Assembly (NCBI RefSeq): GCF_016924835.1 | Contig: NZ_CP070480.1 | Coordinates: 868,001 to 932,000, forward strand | Origin: Rothia sp. ZJ932 | GTDB taxonomy: Bacteria; Actinomycetota; Actinomycetes; Actinomycetales; Micrococcaceae | Direction of reading: 5' to 3' | DNA: 64,000 nucleotides | Part shown: piece after piece, positions 1 through 10,281 of the stretch | How positions within the stretch are numbered: the stretch's first letter is position 1 | How the letters are laid out: each line of letters opens with the position of its first letter | Program-made: the position numbers and the translations under genes | The notes under the pieces: generated by a model | What the model was told of the DNA's origin: nothing | The model's input: the letters and a program-made list of their open reading frames with translations, nothing else | The model's database searches: none

Positions 1-404
1 TGCTGATTCCCGATGCTTGCCTGCTAGTGATGACAGCGGGAGCAATCGGTGCCCCCGGCGAAGTGATGGTGCTCGATATGGGAAAGCCTGTCAAAATCTA
101 CAGCGTGGCTGAAAACCTTATTCGAACTTACGAACGTTATGACGTGAACATCGCCGTGACCGGGTTGCGTCCGGGAGAGAAACGGGACGAGGTTCTGTTT
201 GGTAGCAGCGAGGATTTCAGGGTGAGCGATAAGAACTCCTTTATCTCCCACACGCGCGCTATTCCGCTTGATCCTGAGCACTTAGATTACTCCAAGTGGT
301 ACAAGCACTATCTTGATGACCGCACCTACGGGCGTGACTCATCAGGTCAGCTTCACGCCCAAAAGATGGCGCACCGTACCGAAATATCACAGGAGCAATC
401 ATGA
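1..404 (+). CDS. CapD-like polysaccharide biosynthesis protein, 3' end only
   Basis: This is the C-terminal 133 residues of a gene that begins before the window; the reading frame enters at base 3. The visible end resembles the C-terminus of CapD/FlaA1/WbpM-type nucleoside-diphosphate-sugar dehydratases/epimerases: an AGAIGAPGEVMVLDMGKPVK block, then AENLI and the family-typical GLRPGEKRDEVLF. Such enzymes modify UDP-GlcNAc for capsule or cell-wall glycans and are usually membrane-anchored at the N-terminus, which is not visible here. The stop overlaps the next ATG by 4 bp (ATGA), so the gene is translationally coupled to the sugar-phosphate transferase that follows, which supports a shared surface-glycan role. 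The exact substrate cannot be told. Confidence 0.85.
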   Translation, partial: LIPDACLLVMTAGAIGAPGEVMVLDMGKPVKIYSVAENLIRTYERYDVNIAVTGLRPGEKRDEVLFGSSEDFRVSDKNSFISHTRAIPLDPEHLDYSKWYKHYLDDRTYGRDSSGQLHAQKMAHRTEISQEQS

Positions 405-1420
405 ACCACGACATCATGACCTTAGCGGTACCCGCTGCGATTGCCGGTGTGCTGGGGCTTCTGCTTCCTTTCGCGGTGCGTCCTTTGTTGCACCGTTGGA
501 ACCTGGTGGATTTACCCACTGCCCGCTCTTCCCACACAACACCGGTTTTCCGTGGCATGGGGCTAGCAATTGCCTGCGCGGTAGCTATCGCCTTTTTTAT
601 CAGCCTGGTTCTGGGACTCGTGACGGTCGATCGCTCGATTGCGATCATTGTTTTAGCAGGCGCTATCGCATCGGGCATGCTTGGGTGGGGTGAAGACTTC
701 CGCGGGGTGCCAATCATTGCTCGACTAGCGGTTCAGTTTTTGGTGGGCGCGGCAGTCACCATCGGTCTGACCCTGGTTTTGGGAACTTCTATTTGGTGGA
801 TTCCTTTGGGCGTTATTGCCGTCATTGCTTATATCAATGTCACTAACTTCATGGACGGTGTCAATGGTATTTCGGGCTTGCACGGTTTCATGGTGGGCGG
901 AGTTTATGCCTACGCTGGTTACAGCACTGATACTCGATGGCTCATGGTAGGCGGTGCCGCCCTTGCCGTCGGTTATCTTGCCTTCTTACCCTGGAATATT
1001 CGTACCGGTAAAAATGTCTTCTTGGGGGACGCCGGATCCTACTTCCTGGGTGGAGCCATTGCCTGTATGGCGGTGGGTGCTTTTCTCTCGGGCATCTATG
1101 TTGAGTACATTCTCTCGCCGCTGCTCATTTACTTAGCAGATACCGGCACTACTCTCTTACGCCGCGTCCTCCGCGGAGAACAGTGGTACAAACCCCACCG
1201 TTCGCACACTTACCAACGTCTTACAGACTACGGCTTTAGTCATGTGGCAAGTGCTCTATTAGTCAACGGCCTATCGTTGGTTGTCTCTGTCATCACAATT
1301 GTGGCGTTGCCTTTTGAAACGCAGCAGGCGCTGGGCGCCGGGCTGGTGGTTTTGATTCTGATTGGTTTTTACCTTGTCCTCCCATACCTTCTCAAGCGTC
1401 GGGCGGAGAAACATGCGTAA
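401..1420 (+). CDS. wecA: polyprenyl-phosphate sugar-1-phosphate transferase (WecA/Rfe/MraY family)
   Basis: This 339-residue polytopic membrane protein of glycosyltransferase family 4 would transfer a sugar-1-phosphate (probably GlcNAc-1-P) from a UDP-sugar to a polyprenyl phosphate, the first lipid-linked step of a cell-wall glycan. Family signatures are visible: RSSHTTPVFRGMG near residue 45, the metal/phosphate motif NFMDGVNGISG, FLGDAGSYFLGG and the HRSHTYQRL loop near the C-terminus. About ten hydrophobic segments are present. It overlaps the upstream CapD-like gene by 4 bp and the following AtpI-like gene by 8 bp. A wecA-type gene directly before the atp operon is a known actinobacterial arrangement, for example in Mycobacterium. 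The symbol is by family; the true sugar is not proven. Confidence 0.87.
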   Translation: MNHDIMTLAVPAAIAGVLGLLLPFAVRPLLHRWNLVDLPTARSSHTTPVFRGMGLAIACAVAIAFFISLVLGLVTVDRSIAIIVLAGAIASGMLGWGEDFRGVPIIARLAVQFLVGAAVTIGLTLVLGTSIWWIPLGVIAVIAYINVTNFMDGVNGISGLHGFMVGGVYAYAGYSTDTRWLMVGGAALAVGYLAFLPWNIRTGKNVFLGDAGSYFLGGAIACMAVGAFLSGIYVEYILSPLLIYLADTGTTLLRRVLRGEQWYKPHRSHTYQRLTDYGFSHVASALLVNGLSLVVSVITIVALPFETQQALGAGLVVLILIGFYLVLPYLLKRRAEKHA

Positions 1421-1880
1421 GGCATCACAGCGTACTAGCTACGATTCTGATATTCCGTGGTTACGAATTTTTCGCGAGGTCAGTAAATATTTCCTGTGGG
1501 TAGTAACAGGAGGCTTAATCCTTGCTATTATCGTAGATGGTATCAACGCGGCTTTAAGTTTCGGCTTGGGGGCTGCGCTGGTCTACATCTGTTTTGCAGT
1601 TGGAATCGTGGTTGTCATTGTTGCTGGGCGTCGTTCGATGTCTGAGGCAGTAAGGGCGCTGATGCTGGCATACGTCGCGAAAGTAACCTTCTTGGGGCTT
1701 GTGTTGCTGACAGTGCCTGTTCCCGATTACTTAAGAAACAACTGGCTTGCTGTAGGCGCCCTCATCGCAGTGGTGGTTTGGCTCAGTGTGGAGATGAAAA
1801 CAGTCATGGGTATGAGAATCTTATACTTTGATGCCCATGATGGCTCTCACTCGATTGACGCACAAGCAAGAAAGAGATAG
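1413..1880 (+). CDS. AtpI-like small membrane protein upstream of atp operon
   Basis: This 155-residue protein has four hydrophobic segments (roughly residues 25-45, 52-72, 85-105 and 113-130) after a charged N-terminus. I chose the ATG at 1413 because GGCGGAG lies just upstream and the gene then overlaps the preceding stop by only 8 bp; a longer frame from 1362 would run deep into the upstream gene. Position and size match the small integral membrane protein found before atpB in actinobacteria (the Rv1303-type position), related to the ATP synthase I protein. AtpI-type proteins are thought to help c-ring assembly or ion handling, but they are not part of the final enzyme. Sequence alone is not diagnostic, so the assignment rests largely on context. 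Confidence 0.7.
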   Translation: MRKASQRTSYDSDIPWLRIFREVSKYFLWVVTGGLILAIIVDGINAALSFGLGAALVYICFAVGIVVVIVAGRRSMSEAVRALMLAYVAKVTFLGLVLLTVPVPDYLRNNWLAVGALIAVVVWLSVEMKTVMGMRILYFDAHDGSHSIDAQARKR

Positions 1881-2141
1881 ATGAAAAAACCGAATAATCA
1901 ACCCCGAAAATCTGATTTGAGATCACCCGGTCAACTTGTTGCTGGGGGAGGGCTATCGGGTGCTGTTATGACACTTATCTATGTCGTAATCGGGATTGCT
2001 TTCTGGAGTTTGGTAGGCTTTGTCCTCGATAGGCTCTTTAGCACTCATTTTTTTATCTGGGTAGGAGTTCTCTTAGGAGCCGTTGGCGGTTTCTACTTGG
2101 TGTACTACCACATGACCCACACTCAAGAACGAGAAAAATAA
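1881..2141 (+). CDS. AtpZ/AtpI family protein
   Basis: This 86-residue protein has two transmembrane helices (about residues 25-50 and 57-78) after a basic N-terminus, followed by a charged tail. The layout is that of the AtpZ/AtpI family of small proteins encoded at the head of atp operons. It starts at the base after the stop of the preceding AtpI-like gene, so the two are almost certainly co-translated. About 80 bp separate it from atpB. A role in ATP synthase assembly is inferred from the family and position. Confidence 0.72.
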   Translation: MKKPNNQPRKSDLRSPGQLVAGGGLSGAVMTLIYVVIGIAFWSLVGFVLDRLFSTHFFIWVGVLLGAVGGFYLVYYHMTHTQEREK

Positions 2142-2221
2142 TTTTCTCTGACATAACTTGATAAAACTTACAGCTGTCTGCTCTGGTAACAGCAGCATGC
2201 GTAGCAGGAAAGGAACTTGCC

Positions 2222-3010
2222 TTGATTTCAAACGGGCTAGTAGTAGCGGCATACACCCCGCCCACTGTGGATGATATGCATCTACCCGATTTCTTCCAGA
2301 TTGGTTCGTTTGGCTTCGGCAAGCAGATGCTGCTGGTGCTGCTCTCGGTCGTCATTGTTGCTGGCTTCTTCATGTGGGCTGGACGCAAGCGCGCAATGGT
2401 GCCTTCACGCGCACAGTTCCTAGCTGAATCGGGTTACTTGTTCACTCGTAACTCCATTGCTAAGGAAATGATTGGCGTACACCACTTCAAGCCCTTTGTT
2501 CCCCTGCTCTTCACCTCATTCTTCTTTGTCTTGGTGAACAACCTTTACGGTTCAATTCCCGTCCTTCAGCTTCCCAGCTTCTCGCACGCTGGTAGCGCTT
2601 ACGCACTTGCTGGCATCGCCTACATCTCGTGGATTGTCGCCGGTATCAAGGCAAAGGGCCTGGGTCAGTTCTTCAAGGATATGACCATGCCTTCAGGCGT
2701 TCCTCCGTTGCTACTTGTTATCTTGATTCCGATTGAGCTGTTGTCAAACCTGGTGATTCGCCCTGTCACTCACGCTCTGCGTCTGTTCGCAACCATGTTC
2801 GGTGGTCACATCGCTTTGATGGTTGCCTCGTCGCTGACTGCCTACCTGGTCACTGAGGTAGGTGGCGCCACCGCAGTAGTCGGTCTGGCATCAGGCTTCC
2901 TGGGTATCTTCCTCTTCTTCCTGGAGCTTATGATTCAGGTTATCCAGGCATACGTCTTCACCCTGCTCTTCGCGGTCTACATCCAGGGCGCAGTCGCTGA
3001 AGGTCACTAA
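2222..3010 (+). CDS. atpB: F1Fo ATP synthase subunit a
   Basis: Subunit a of the Fo sector forms the two half-channels that lead protons to and from the c-ring in the cytoplasmic membrane. The 262-residue protein has five to six hydrophobic segments and the family block SNLVIRPVTHALRLFATMFGGH, which carries the essential arginine of the fourth/fifth helix (in ALRLF). A second signature lies in the last helix (IQAYVFTLLFAVYIQGA). The start is a TTG at 2222, preceded 7 nt upstream by AGGAAAGGAA; an ATG at 2276 would be a shorter alternative but has no comparable ribosome binding site. It is the first structural gene of the atp operon. Confidence 0.95.
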   Translation: MISNGLVVAAYTPPTVDDMHLPDFFQIGSFGFGKQMLLVLLSVVIVAGFFMWAGRKRAMVPSRAQFLAESGYLFTRNSIAKEMIGVHHFKPFVPLLFTSFFFVLVNNLYGSIPVLQLPSFSHAGSAYALAGIAYISWIVAGIKAKGLGQFFKDMTMPSGVPPLLLVILIPIELLSNLVIRPVTHALRLFATMFGGHIALMVASSLTAYLVTEVGGATAVVGLASGFLGIFLFFLELMIQVIQAYVFTLLFAVYIQGAVAEGH

Positions 3011-3091
3011 ATAAAGATTTTCTCGCGAGAAACCTTTTTCGTGGAGAATAAAGCAACCCGTCACCCGCGGGTCAACAAACCCTCAAAACTA

Positions 3092-3142
3092 CATCTAGAA
3101 CACAACACATACAGTGTCATGAAGACACAACAGTTCTAGATG
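3092..3142 (+). promoter_or_regulatory. inverted repeat in the atpB-atpE intercistronic leader
   Basis: A perfect 10-bp inverted repeat (catctagaac at 3092-3101, gttctagatg at 3133-3142) encloses a second small hairpin (gtgtc 3114-3118, gacac 3124-3128). There is no T-run, so it is not a terminator. The right arm ends 18 nt before the atpE start and just before its ribosome binding site. An mRNA-stability or translation-tuning role for the high-copy c subunit is inference. Confidence 0.55.
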
Positions 3143-3160
3143 CAATCGAAAGGAAACACA

Positions 3161-3370
3161 ATGGAAATCGCTGGTTCATTGAGCGCAATTGGTTACGGTC
3201 TTGCAACCATCGGTGGTGGCATTGGCGTAGGCATCATCTTCGCAGCTTACTTCACCTCAGTAGCTCGCCAGCCCGAGTCGCAGCGCACCTTGCAGCCCAT
3301 GCTGTTCGTTGGCTTCGCGCTGGTTGAAGCACTCGCAGTTCTCGGTTTCGTGCTTGCACTGATTAGCTAG
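3161..3370 (+). CDS. atpE: F1Fo ATP synthase subunit c
   Basis: Proteolipid subunit c forms the rotating membrane ring of Fo. The protein has 69 residues and two transmembrane helices: the first carries the glycine-rich packing motif (IGGGIGVGIIF), the short polar loop is ARQPESQ, and the second carries the ion-binding carboxylate glutamate in FALVEALAV. The residues around this glutamate look like a proton-type rather than a sodium-type ring, which is inference. The start is the ATG at 3161, preceded by GAAAGGA; a longer frame from 3140 would add seven residues that the family lacks. Confidence 0.95.
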   Translation: MEIAGSLSAIGYGLATIGGGIGVGIIFAAYFTSVARQPESQRTLQPMLFVGFALVEALAVLGFVLALIS

Positions 3371-3419
3371 TCTGATTAGCAAACACGTCCACACCAACTA
3401 GAGAACAGGAAAATTCCCC

Positions 3420-3971
3420 ATGTCACATTTGATGGCAGCTGCAGAGGGTCACGCTAACCCCCTCTTTCCCAACCCTTGGGAAATCGCCATTGCCGCCATT
3501 GGGTTCCTGCTGCTCCTTGGCATCGTCATCAAGTTCGTTGTCCCGATGTTCGAAAGAATTTATCAGGACCGAAAAGAAGCTATCGAGGGCGGTCTCGCCA
3601 AGGCTGAAAAGGCCCAGGCTGAGGCTGCAGCGGCTCGTGATGAGTACAACCAGCAGCTCGAAAGCGCTCGTCTGGAAGCTCAGAAGATTCGTGAAGAAGC
3701 TCGTGCAGAAGGCGAAGCTATTCTTGCAGACTTCAAACAGCGTGCAACCGTTGAAGCTACCCGCATCACCGATAACGCTCAGAAGACTATCGAAGCAGAA
3801 CGCGCAGCAGCGTTGACCTCACTTCGTGCTGAGGTTGGCACCCTGGCAACAGTTCTTGCAGGCAAGATTGTCGGCGAATCCCTGAACGACGATGCACGCT
3901 CAAACCGTGTAGTAGATCGTTTTCTTGCTGACCTTGAAACCGAACAGCAGAGTGTAGGTGCTACTCGGTAA
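3420..3971 (+). CDS. atpF: F1Fo ATP synthase subunit b
   Basis: Subunit b is the peripheral stator stalk that holds F1 against rotation. The 183-residue protein has one N-terminal transmembrane helix (about residues 20-42, IAIAAIGFLLLLGIVIKFVV) followed by a long charged alanine/glutamate-rich coiled coil (KAEKAQAEAAAARDEYNQQL and onward), as expected for the dimeric b stalk. The stop shares one base with the start codon of atpH, so the two genes are coupled and the products, which contact each other in the stalk, should be made together. Confidence 0.95.
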   Translation: MSHLMAAAEGHANPLFPNPWEIAIAAIGFLLLLGIVIKFVVPMFERIYQDRKEAIEGGLAKAEKAQAEAAAARDEYNQQLESARLEAQKIREEARAEGEAILADFKQRATVEATRITDNAQKTIEAERAAALTSLRAEVGTLATVLAGKIVGESLNDDARSNRVVDRFLADLETEQQSVGATR

Positions 3972-4783
3972 TGACAGGAGTATCGACTGAATCACTGAAA
4001 AAGGTTGAAGCAGCGTTGCAGACAAATGCCTCGCAGCATGCCGCTTCACTGGCTGAGGAACTCTTCGCAGTCGTTGATGTTATCGACCGCGATGGCACCT
4101 TGCGTCGAGCACTAATTGATCCTTCCCGCGAGATTGAATCTCGCACTGGAATCGTCAAAGCAGTCTTTGCAGGCAAAATCTCAGACTCCGCTTTGAACGT
4201 TGTGGCTGAAGCAGTATCACAGCGTTGGAGCGAAGAACGAGATTTGGCAGATGCTCTTGAAACCGTAGCAACTTTGTCAGCAGCTATTGCTGCAGAGTCA
4301 CGCGGGGGAGTTGAGGCACTGGAGACAGTCGTCAATAACCTGCTGATCTTCATCAACACTGTGAACACTTCGGCTCAGGCTCAGGAAGCACTCGTCGATG
4401 GTCGGGCAAGCAATGAAGCAAAAAAGAAGCTGGCGATTTCACTGGGCGGCACCAACGTTGCCCCTGAATCTCAGCTTCTGCTGGAACGTGCTGGCGCGCG
4501 TCCGCGCGGTCTCACAGCAGCCCGCGTCGCACAAAAGTTCGTGGAAATCATCGTCAAGCGTCAAAACCGCTGGATCGCCCGTGTTACCGCGGCGCGTCCG
4601 CTGTCTGAGGCTCAGATCGTGAAGCTCCAGAACGCACTGAACAAGGTATACAACAAGAACCTTAAGCTCGATATCACTATCGACCCCGCGGTTGTTGGTG
4701 GTCTTCGTGTTCAGGTCGGAGACGAAATTGTAGACGGTACCGTCTCAACCAAACTTTCTGAGCTCGATCGCGCAGTAGCGTAA
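3971..4783 (+). CDS. atpH: F1Fo ATP synthase subunit delta
   Basis: Delta sits on top of the F1 head and joins it to the b stalk. At 270 residues it is much longer than the roughly 180-residue enterobacterial protein, but this length is usual in actinobacteria. The C-terminal family signature is present (IDPAVVGGLRVQVGDEIVDG near residues 237-256). The start codon overlaps the atpF stop by one base. A 170-bp gap separates it from atpA; that gap has a small hairpin (GCATC/GATGC around 4791-4806) but no terminator-like T-run, so transcription probably continues. Confidence 0.93.
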   Translation: MTGVSTESLKKVEAALQTNASQHAASLAEELFAVVDVIDRDGTLRRALIDPSREIESRTGIVKAVFAGKISDSALNVVAEAVSQRWSEERDLADALETVATLSAAIAAESRGGVEALETVVNNLLIFINTVNTSAQAQEALVDGRASNEAKKKLAISLGGTNVAPESQLLLERAGARPRGLTAARVAQKFVEIIVKRQNRWIARVTAARPLSEAQIVKLQNALNKVYNKNLKLDITIDPAVVGGLRVQVGDEIVDGTVSTKLSELDRAVA

Positions 4784-4953
4784 CAAACGCATCTGTCTTG
4801 ATGCAGACGGTGATTTAGTAGATACAACGGTTTGTTCTCGACCGGTTAGTGGATAATCACCAACCCGTCAGAGAACACTCACGCAAGATTCGGTCTGTGT
4901 ATACCGTTGATAAAACCGTATACCAGCCACAAATTAGGAGAGCAGGACACAAG

Positions 4954-6579
4954 ATGGCCGATTTGACCATCAACGCCGATGATGTCCGTAATGCGCTGAA
5001 TGACTTCGCGGCGTCTTACGAACCCGGCAACGCAGAACGTGTTGAGGTAGGTCGCGTTGCAACCGCATCAGACGGTATCGCACGTGTTGAGGGCCTTCCC
5101 TCAGTAATGGCTAATGAGCTGCTTCGCTTTGAAGACGGCACTTTGGGCCTGGCACAGAACCTTGACACCCGTGAAATCGGTGTAATCGTCCTTGGCGATT
5201 TCACCGGTATCGAAGAAGGTCAGGCAGTTCACCGCACTGGTGAAGTACTGTCTGTACCCGTAGGTGACGAGTTCCTCGGTCGTGTAGTTGACCCCCTCGG
5301 TCAACCCATTGACGATTTGGGTCCCATCAAGGCTGAGGGACGCCGTGCATTGGAACTCCAAGCACCCGGTGTTACCCAGCGTAAGTCAGTTCACGAACCG
5401 CTCCAGACCGGTCTCAAGGCAATCGACGCCATGATCCCGATTGGTCGCGGTCAGCGTCAGCTGATTATTGGTGACCGTCAGACCGGTAAAACCGCAATTG
5501 CGGTTGACGCGATTTTGAACCAGAAAGCTAACTGGGCTTCAGGCGACGTCAACAAGCAGGTTCGTTGCATCTATGTTGCAGTGGGTCAGAAGGCATCAAC
5601 TATTGCCGCAGTACGTACCACCCTTGAGGCGCAGGGCGCTTTGGAGTACACCACCATCGTGGCGTCTCCTGCATCCGATGCTGCAGGCTTCAAGTACCTG
5701 GCACCTTACACCGGCTCGGCTATCGGCCAGCACTGGATGTACGGTGGCAAGCACGTTCTGATTATCTTTGATGACCTGTCAAAACAGGCAGAAGCCTACC
5801 GTGCAGTGTCACTGCTGCTCCGCCGTCCTCCGGGTCGTGAAGCATACCCCGGCGATGTCTTCTACTTGCACTCTCGTTTGCTCGAACGCTGTGCAAAGCT
5901 CTCAGACGAGCTGGGTGCAGGTTCTATGACCGGCTTCCCAATCATTGAAACTAAGGCAAACGACGTTTCAGCCTTCATTCCGACCAACGTTATTTCGATT
6001 ACCGACGGTCAGATCTTCTTGCAGTCAGACCTCTTCAACGCGAACCAGCGCCCCGCAGTAGACGTGGGTATCTCGGTGTCACGCGTTGGTGGTGCGGCTC
6101 AGACCAAGGCAATGAAGAAGGTTTCAGGTACCTTGAAGCTCGAACTTGCTCAGTACCGCGCAATGGAAGCATTCGCTATGTTCGCATCTGACCTTGATGA
6201 TGCCTCAAAGCAGCAGCTGACCCGTGGCGCACGTCTGACTGAGCTTCTGCGTCAGCCCCAGTACACCCCCTACGCGGTTGAAGAACAGGTTGTTTCAATC
6301 TGGGCTGGTACTTCAGGTCACCTGGATCACCTCGAGGTCTCAGACGTTCTTCGCTTCGAAGAGCAGTTCATCGACCACCTGCGTCGTACCACCAACGTTC
6401 TCGACAACATCGGTGCAACTGGTAAGCTCGAAGACGCTGATAAGGATGCACTTGAGGCGGCGGTTGCTGAGGTCAAGCGTGACTTCCGCTCAGAGGGTTC
6501 AAGCCACCTGGTTGATGCGGGTCATGAAGAGTTCAAGCCGGTTTCAGACGCAGAAGTGTCACAGGAAACCATTGGTTAG
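4954..6579 (+). CDS. atpA: F1Fo ATP synthase subunit alpha
   Basis: Alpha forms the non-catalytic nucleotide-binding positions of the alpha3beta3 head. The Walker A motif GDRQTGKT is at residues 173-180, followed by the expected [11 protein letters not shown] block and the alpha/beta family signature [15 protein letters not shown] chose the ATG at 4954 ([10 protein letters not shown]), which has TTAGGAGAGCAGG upstream; the open frame extends 35 codons further upstream, but that sequence is not protein-like for this family. With this start the product is 541 residues, close to the usual actinobacterial length. Confidence 0.96.
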   Translation: MADLTINADDVRNALNDFAASYEPGNAERVEVGRVATASDGIARVEGLPSVMANELLRFEDGTLGLAQNLDTREIGVIVLGDFTGIEEGQAVHRTGEVLSVPVGDEFLGRVVDPLGQPIDDLGPIKAEGRRALELQAPGVTQRKSVHEPLQTGLKAIDAMIPIGRGQRQLIIGDRQTGKTAIAVDAILNQKANWASGDVNKQVRCIYVAVGQKASTIAAVRTTLEAQGALEYTTIVASPASDAAGFKYLAPYTGSAIGQHWMYGGKHVLIIFDDLSKQAEAYRAVSLLLRRPPGREAYPGDVFYLHSRLLERCAKLSDELGAGSMTGFPIIETKANDVSAFIPTNVISITDGQIFLQSDLFNANQRPAVDVGISVSRVGGAAQTKAMKKVSGTLKLELAQYRAMEAFAMFASDLDDASKQQLTRGARLTELLRQPQYTPYAVEEQVVSIWAGTSGHLDHLEVSDVLRFEEQFIDHLRRTTNVLDNIGATGKLEDADKDALEAAVAEVKRDFRSEGSSHLVDAGHEEFKPVSDAEVSQETIG

Positions 6580-6600
6580 CGATTAGTTTCTGAAAAATAA

Positions 6601-6639
6601 GCTTTCGGGCTTTGTCGAGAAATCTCAAAGCCCGAAAGC
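6601..6639 (+). promoter_or_regulatory. 14-bp intercistronic hairpin between atpA and atpG
   Basis: A perfect 14-bp inverted repeat (gctttcgggctttg at 6601-6614, caaagcccgaaagc at 6626-6639) with an 11-nt loop lies in the 84-bp gap between atpA and atpG. The following sequence is ctacagaaac, without a T-run, so it does not look like an intrinsic terminator. It may set mRNA processing or stability so that subunits are made in uneven amounts; that role is inferred. Confidence 0.6.
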
Positions 6640-6663
6640 CTACAGAAACAGAAAGGAAGCTTC

Positions 6664-7590
6664 ATGGGAGCCCAGATTAGGGTTTACCGTCAAAAGATTG
6701 CTTCAACATCGTCGATGAAGAAAATCTTCAAGGCGATGGAGATGATCGCAACCTCACGCATCAATAAGGCTCGTCGTAACGCTAACGCCGCTAGCCCCTA
6801 CGCAAATGCTTTGACCAAAGCGGTTACTGCTATCGCAACTCAGAGCTCAATCTCGCATCCGCTCATCAACCAGAGCGTCAACTCCCGCCGGTCGGCAGTG
6901 TTGGTTCTGACTTCTGATCGCGGCCTTGCAGGTTCTTACTCAGCCTCCGTGCTGAAGAAGACTGAAGGTTTGATTGAGAAGTTGCGTGGTGAAGGACGCG
7001 AGGTTCAGCTGTATCTTGTAGGTCGTAAGGCAAAGTCATATTTTGATTTCCGCGAGCGTTCCTATGAGAAGGCGTGGGAGGGTAACACCGATGCGCCCGA
7101 GGTCCAGACCGCAGTTGATATTCGTGATGCGTTGCTTGAAGCCTACGCTCGTCCCTTTGAAGAGGGCGGCGTTGACGATCTTCACATCGTGTACACCGAG
7201 TTCATCTCAATGGTTACCCAGGAAACCAAGATTCTGCGTCTGCTGCCTCTGGCAGTGAGCGATGCCCGTTCAATGGGCGAAGAAATCGTTCCTGGTCACC
7301 GTCTTGAAGATGATGAGTTCAAGCAGAACTCAGCCTTCGACTTTGAGCCCAACCCGCAGGATGTACTCGATGCGCTGATGCCTCGATACATTGCGTCTCG
7401 CCTTTACGCTTGCCTCCTTGAAGCAGCAGCATCCGAACTGGCATCTCGCCAGCGCGCGATGAAGTCAGCGGGCGATAACGCTGATGAGCTCATCAAGAAG
7501 TACAAGCGACTGATGAACAACGCTCGTCAGGCTGCGATTACTCAGGAGCTGTCAGAAATTGTGGGTGGCGCGGACGCGCTGGCCTCATAA
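6664..7590 (+). CDS. atpG: F1Fo ATP synthase subunit gamma
   Basis: Gamma is the central rotor shaft of F1. The N-terminus [20 protein letters not shown] and [18 protein letters not shown] match the first long helix, and the C-terminal helix carries the signature [20 protein letters not shown]. At 308 residues it is in the actinobacterial range. A clear ribosome binding site (AGAAAGGAAG) precedes the ATG. It lies between atpA and atpD in the standard gene order. Confidence 0.95.
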   Translation: MGAQIRVYRQKIASTSSMKKIFKAMEMIATSRINKARRNANAASPYANALTKAVTAIATQSSISHPLINQSVNSRRSAVLVLTSDRGLAGSYSASVLKKTEGLIEKLRGEGREVQLYLVGRKAKSYFDFRERSYEKAWEGNTDAPEVQTAVDIRDALLEAYARPFEEGGVDDLHIVYTEFISMVTQETKILRLLPLAVSDARSMGEEIVPGHRLEDDEFKQNSAFDFEPNPQDVLDALMPRYIASRLYACLLEAAASELASRQRAMKSAGDNADELIKKYKRLMNNARQAAITQELSEIVGGADALAS

Positions 7591-7633
7591 CCTGAAACTA
7601 CCTCAACAACAAACTTTAATCTCAACCAGGTAA

Positions 7634-9106
<1,473 letters not shown>

Positions 9107-9108
9107 TC

Positions 9109-9366
9109 ATGGCTCTCAAGGTAGAAGTTGTATCACGCGAAGAAACCGTGTGGACCGGCGAAGCTAAGTATGTTCGTGCTCGCACCACTGAGGGCGACAT
9201 GGGCATTATGACTGGCCACGTTCCTACCTTAGCTTTGCTTGCTGAAGACGGCGAATTGTTGGTTGAAGCAATGAACGGTGAGAAGTTTACTGCTCGCCTG
9301 CACGAGGGTTTTTTGACGGTGTCAAATAACCGCGTGACTATTGCAGCAACCGCGGCGACTGTCTAG
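9109..9366 (+). CDS. atpC: F1Fo ATP synthase subunit epsilon, short form
   Basis: Epsilon joins the rotor to the c-ring. The 85 residues cover only the N-terminal beta-sandwich domain (ALKVEVVSREETVWTGEAKY, GDMGIMTGHVPTLALL, EGFLTVSNNRVTI) and end where the C-terminal two-helix domain would begin. Full-length bacterial epsilon has about 130-140 residues; short versions occur in actinobacteria. The helical domain is the part that inhibits ATP hydrolysis in other bacteria, so that kind of control is probably absent. It is the last gene of the operon and is followed by a strong terminator. Confidence 0.93.
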   Translation: MALKVEVVSREETVWTGEAKYVRARTTEGDMGIMTGHVPTLALLAEDGELLVEAMNGEKFTARLHEGFLTVSNNRVTIAATAATV

Positions 9367-9380
9367 TCTCTGACTAAAAA

Positions 9381-9422
9381 ATGAGCGGCACTTCCCTTTC
9401 AAGGGAAGTGCCGCTCATTTTG
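9381..9422 (+). terminator. intrinsic terminator of the atp operon
   Basis: A perfect 18-bp inverted repeat (9381-9398 and 9401-9418, loop of 2 nt) begins 15 bp after the atpC stop and is flanked by A5 and a short T-run. The nucS gene on the minus strand ends 39 bp further on, so it can serve both directions. Confidence 0.9.
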
Positions 9423-9460
9423 TGGTGTGTCTAAAAGTTACTGCCGTGGTGCGGGGAAAA

Positions 9461-10177
9461 TTAGAAGAGTCGTGACTCCACATCGTCTACACCGCGCATA
9501 GCGTCGTAGTCCAAGGTCTGGCAGCGGATGCCGCGGTCTTCGGCAAGAGTACGGGCCTGTGGTTTGATGCGCTGGGCAGCAAAGACGCCCTTGACAGGAC
9601 GCAACAGGGGGTCGCGGTTAAGTAGTTCCAGATAGCGGGTGAGCTGTTCAACACCGTCAATATCACCGACGCGCTTGAGCTCGATAGCAACGGTAGCGCC
9701 GTTGGCGTCCTTCGCCAGAATATCGACAGGACCAATAGCGGTGGGGTACTCCCTACGAACCAGGGTGTGACCTGCGCCGAGTACCTCGATTTGCTCAGCC
9801 AGTAGGCGCTGTAAATCAGCCTCCACACCGTCTTTAATCAGCCCGGGGTCAATACCAAGATCGTGTTTGACCTCCTCAAACTTCTCGTAAACCTTAATGA
9901 CGAGCCTGTCATCGGTTTTTGCCGCTTGTACACGCCAAAGCTCAATGACTTCAGCATCAACGTCCTCACCAATTTCGGTGTCCTCAAACTCTTCGCGAGT
10001 GGCGATATGAAGACGCGCCGGTGGGCTCATCCAGTTGAGCGGCTTATAAGAGCCGCCGTCTGAGTGAATAAGCACCGAGCCATCATTTTTCACCATAAGT
10101 AGGCGCTTGGCACGGGGTAGGTGGGCGCGCAGGCGACCTTCGTAGTCTACGGAACATGTTGCTATTACTAGTTGCAC
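9461..10177 (-). CDS. nucS: mismatch-specific endonuclease NucS/EndoMS
   Basis: NucS is the key enzyme of the MutS/MutL-independent mismatch repair of actinobacteria and cuts both strands at mismatches. The 238-residue protein has the N-terminal DNA-binding region starting [16 protein letters not shown] and the C-terminal nuclease core with the catalytic series PVDILAKD and VAIELKR (the D-x(n)-E-x-K pattern of this fold), followed by [13 protein letters not shown]. The extreme C-terminus is DVESRLF; a C-terminal hydrophobic motif ending in LF is known to bind the sliding clamp in this family, so clamp coupling is likely here. It is transcribed divergently from the small Cys/His-containing protein gene at 10282. 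Confidence 0.93.
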   Translation of the reverse strand: MQLVIATCSVDYEGRLRAHLPRAKRLLMVKNDGSVLIHSDGGSYKPLNWMSPPARLHIATREEFEDTEIGEDVDAEVIELWRVQAAKTDDRLVIKVYEKFEEVKHDLGIDPGLIKDGVEADLQRLLAEQIEVLGAGHTLVRREYPTAIGPVDILAKDANGATVAIELKRVGDIDGVEQLTRYLELLNRDPLLRPVKGVFAAQRIKPQARTLAEDRGIRCQTLDYDAMRGVDDVESRLF

Positions 10178-10281
10178 CGTTCAACTCTAACGCACGGGTA
10201 TTGAGCAGCTCTAGTTCATGCGGGGTAATCTCAGCTACCCGCTGCTACCGAGCGGTAAAAAAGTATGGGAAAATGTTCAGC

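Noticed and set aside
24-281. Minus-strand frame at the left edge.
   Set aside because: It is a shadow of the CapD-like gene on the plus strand.
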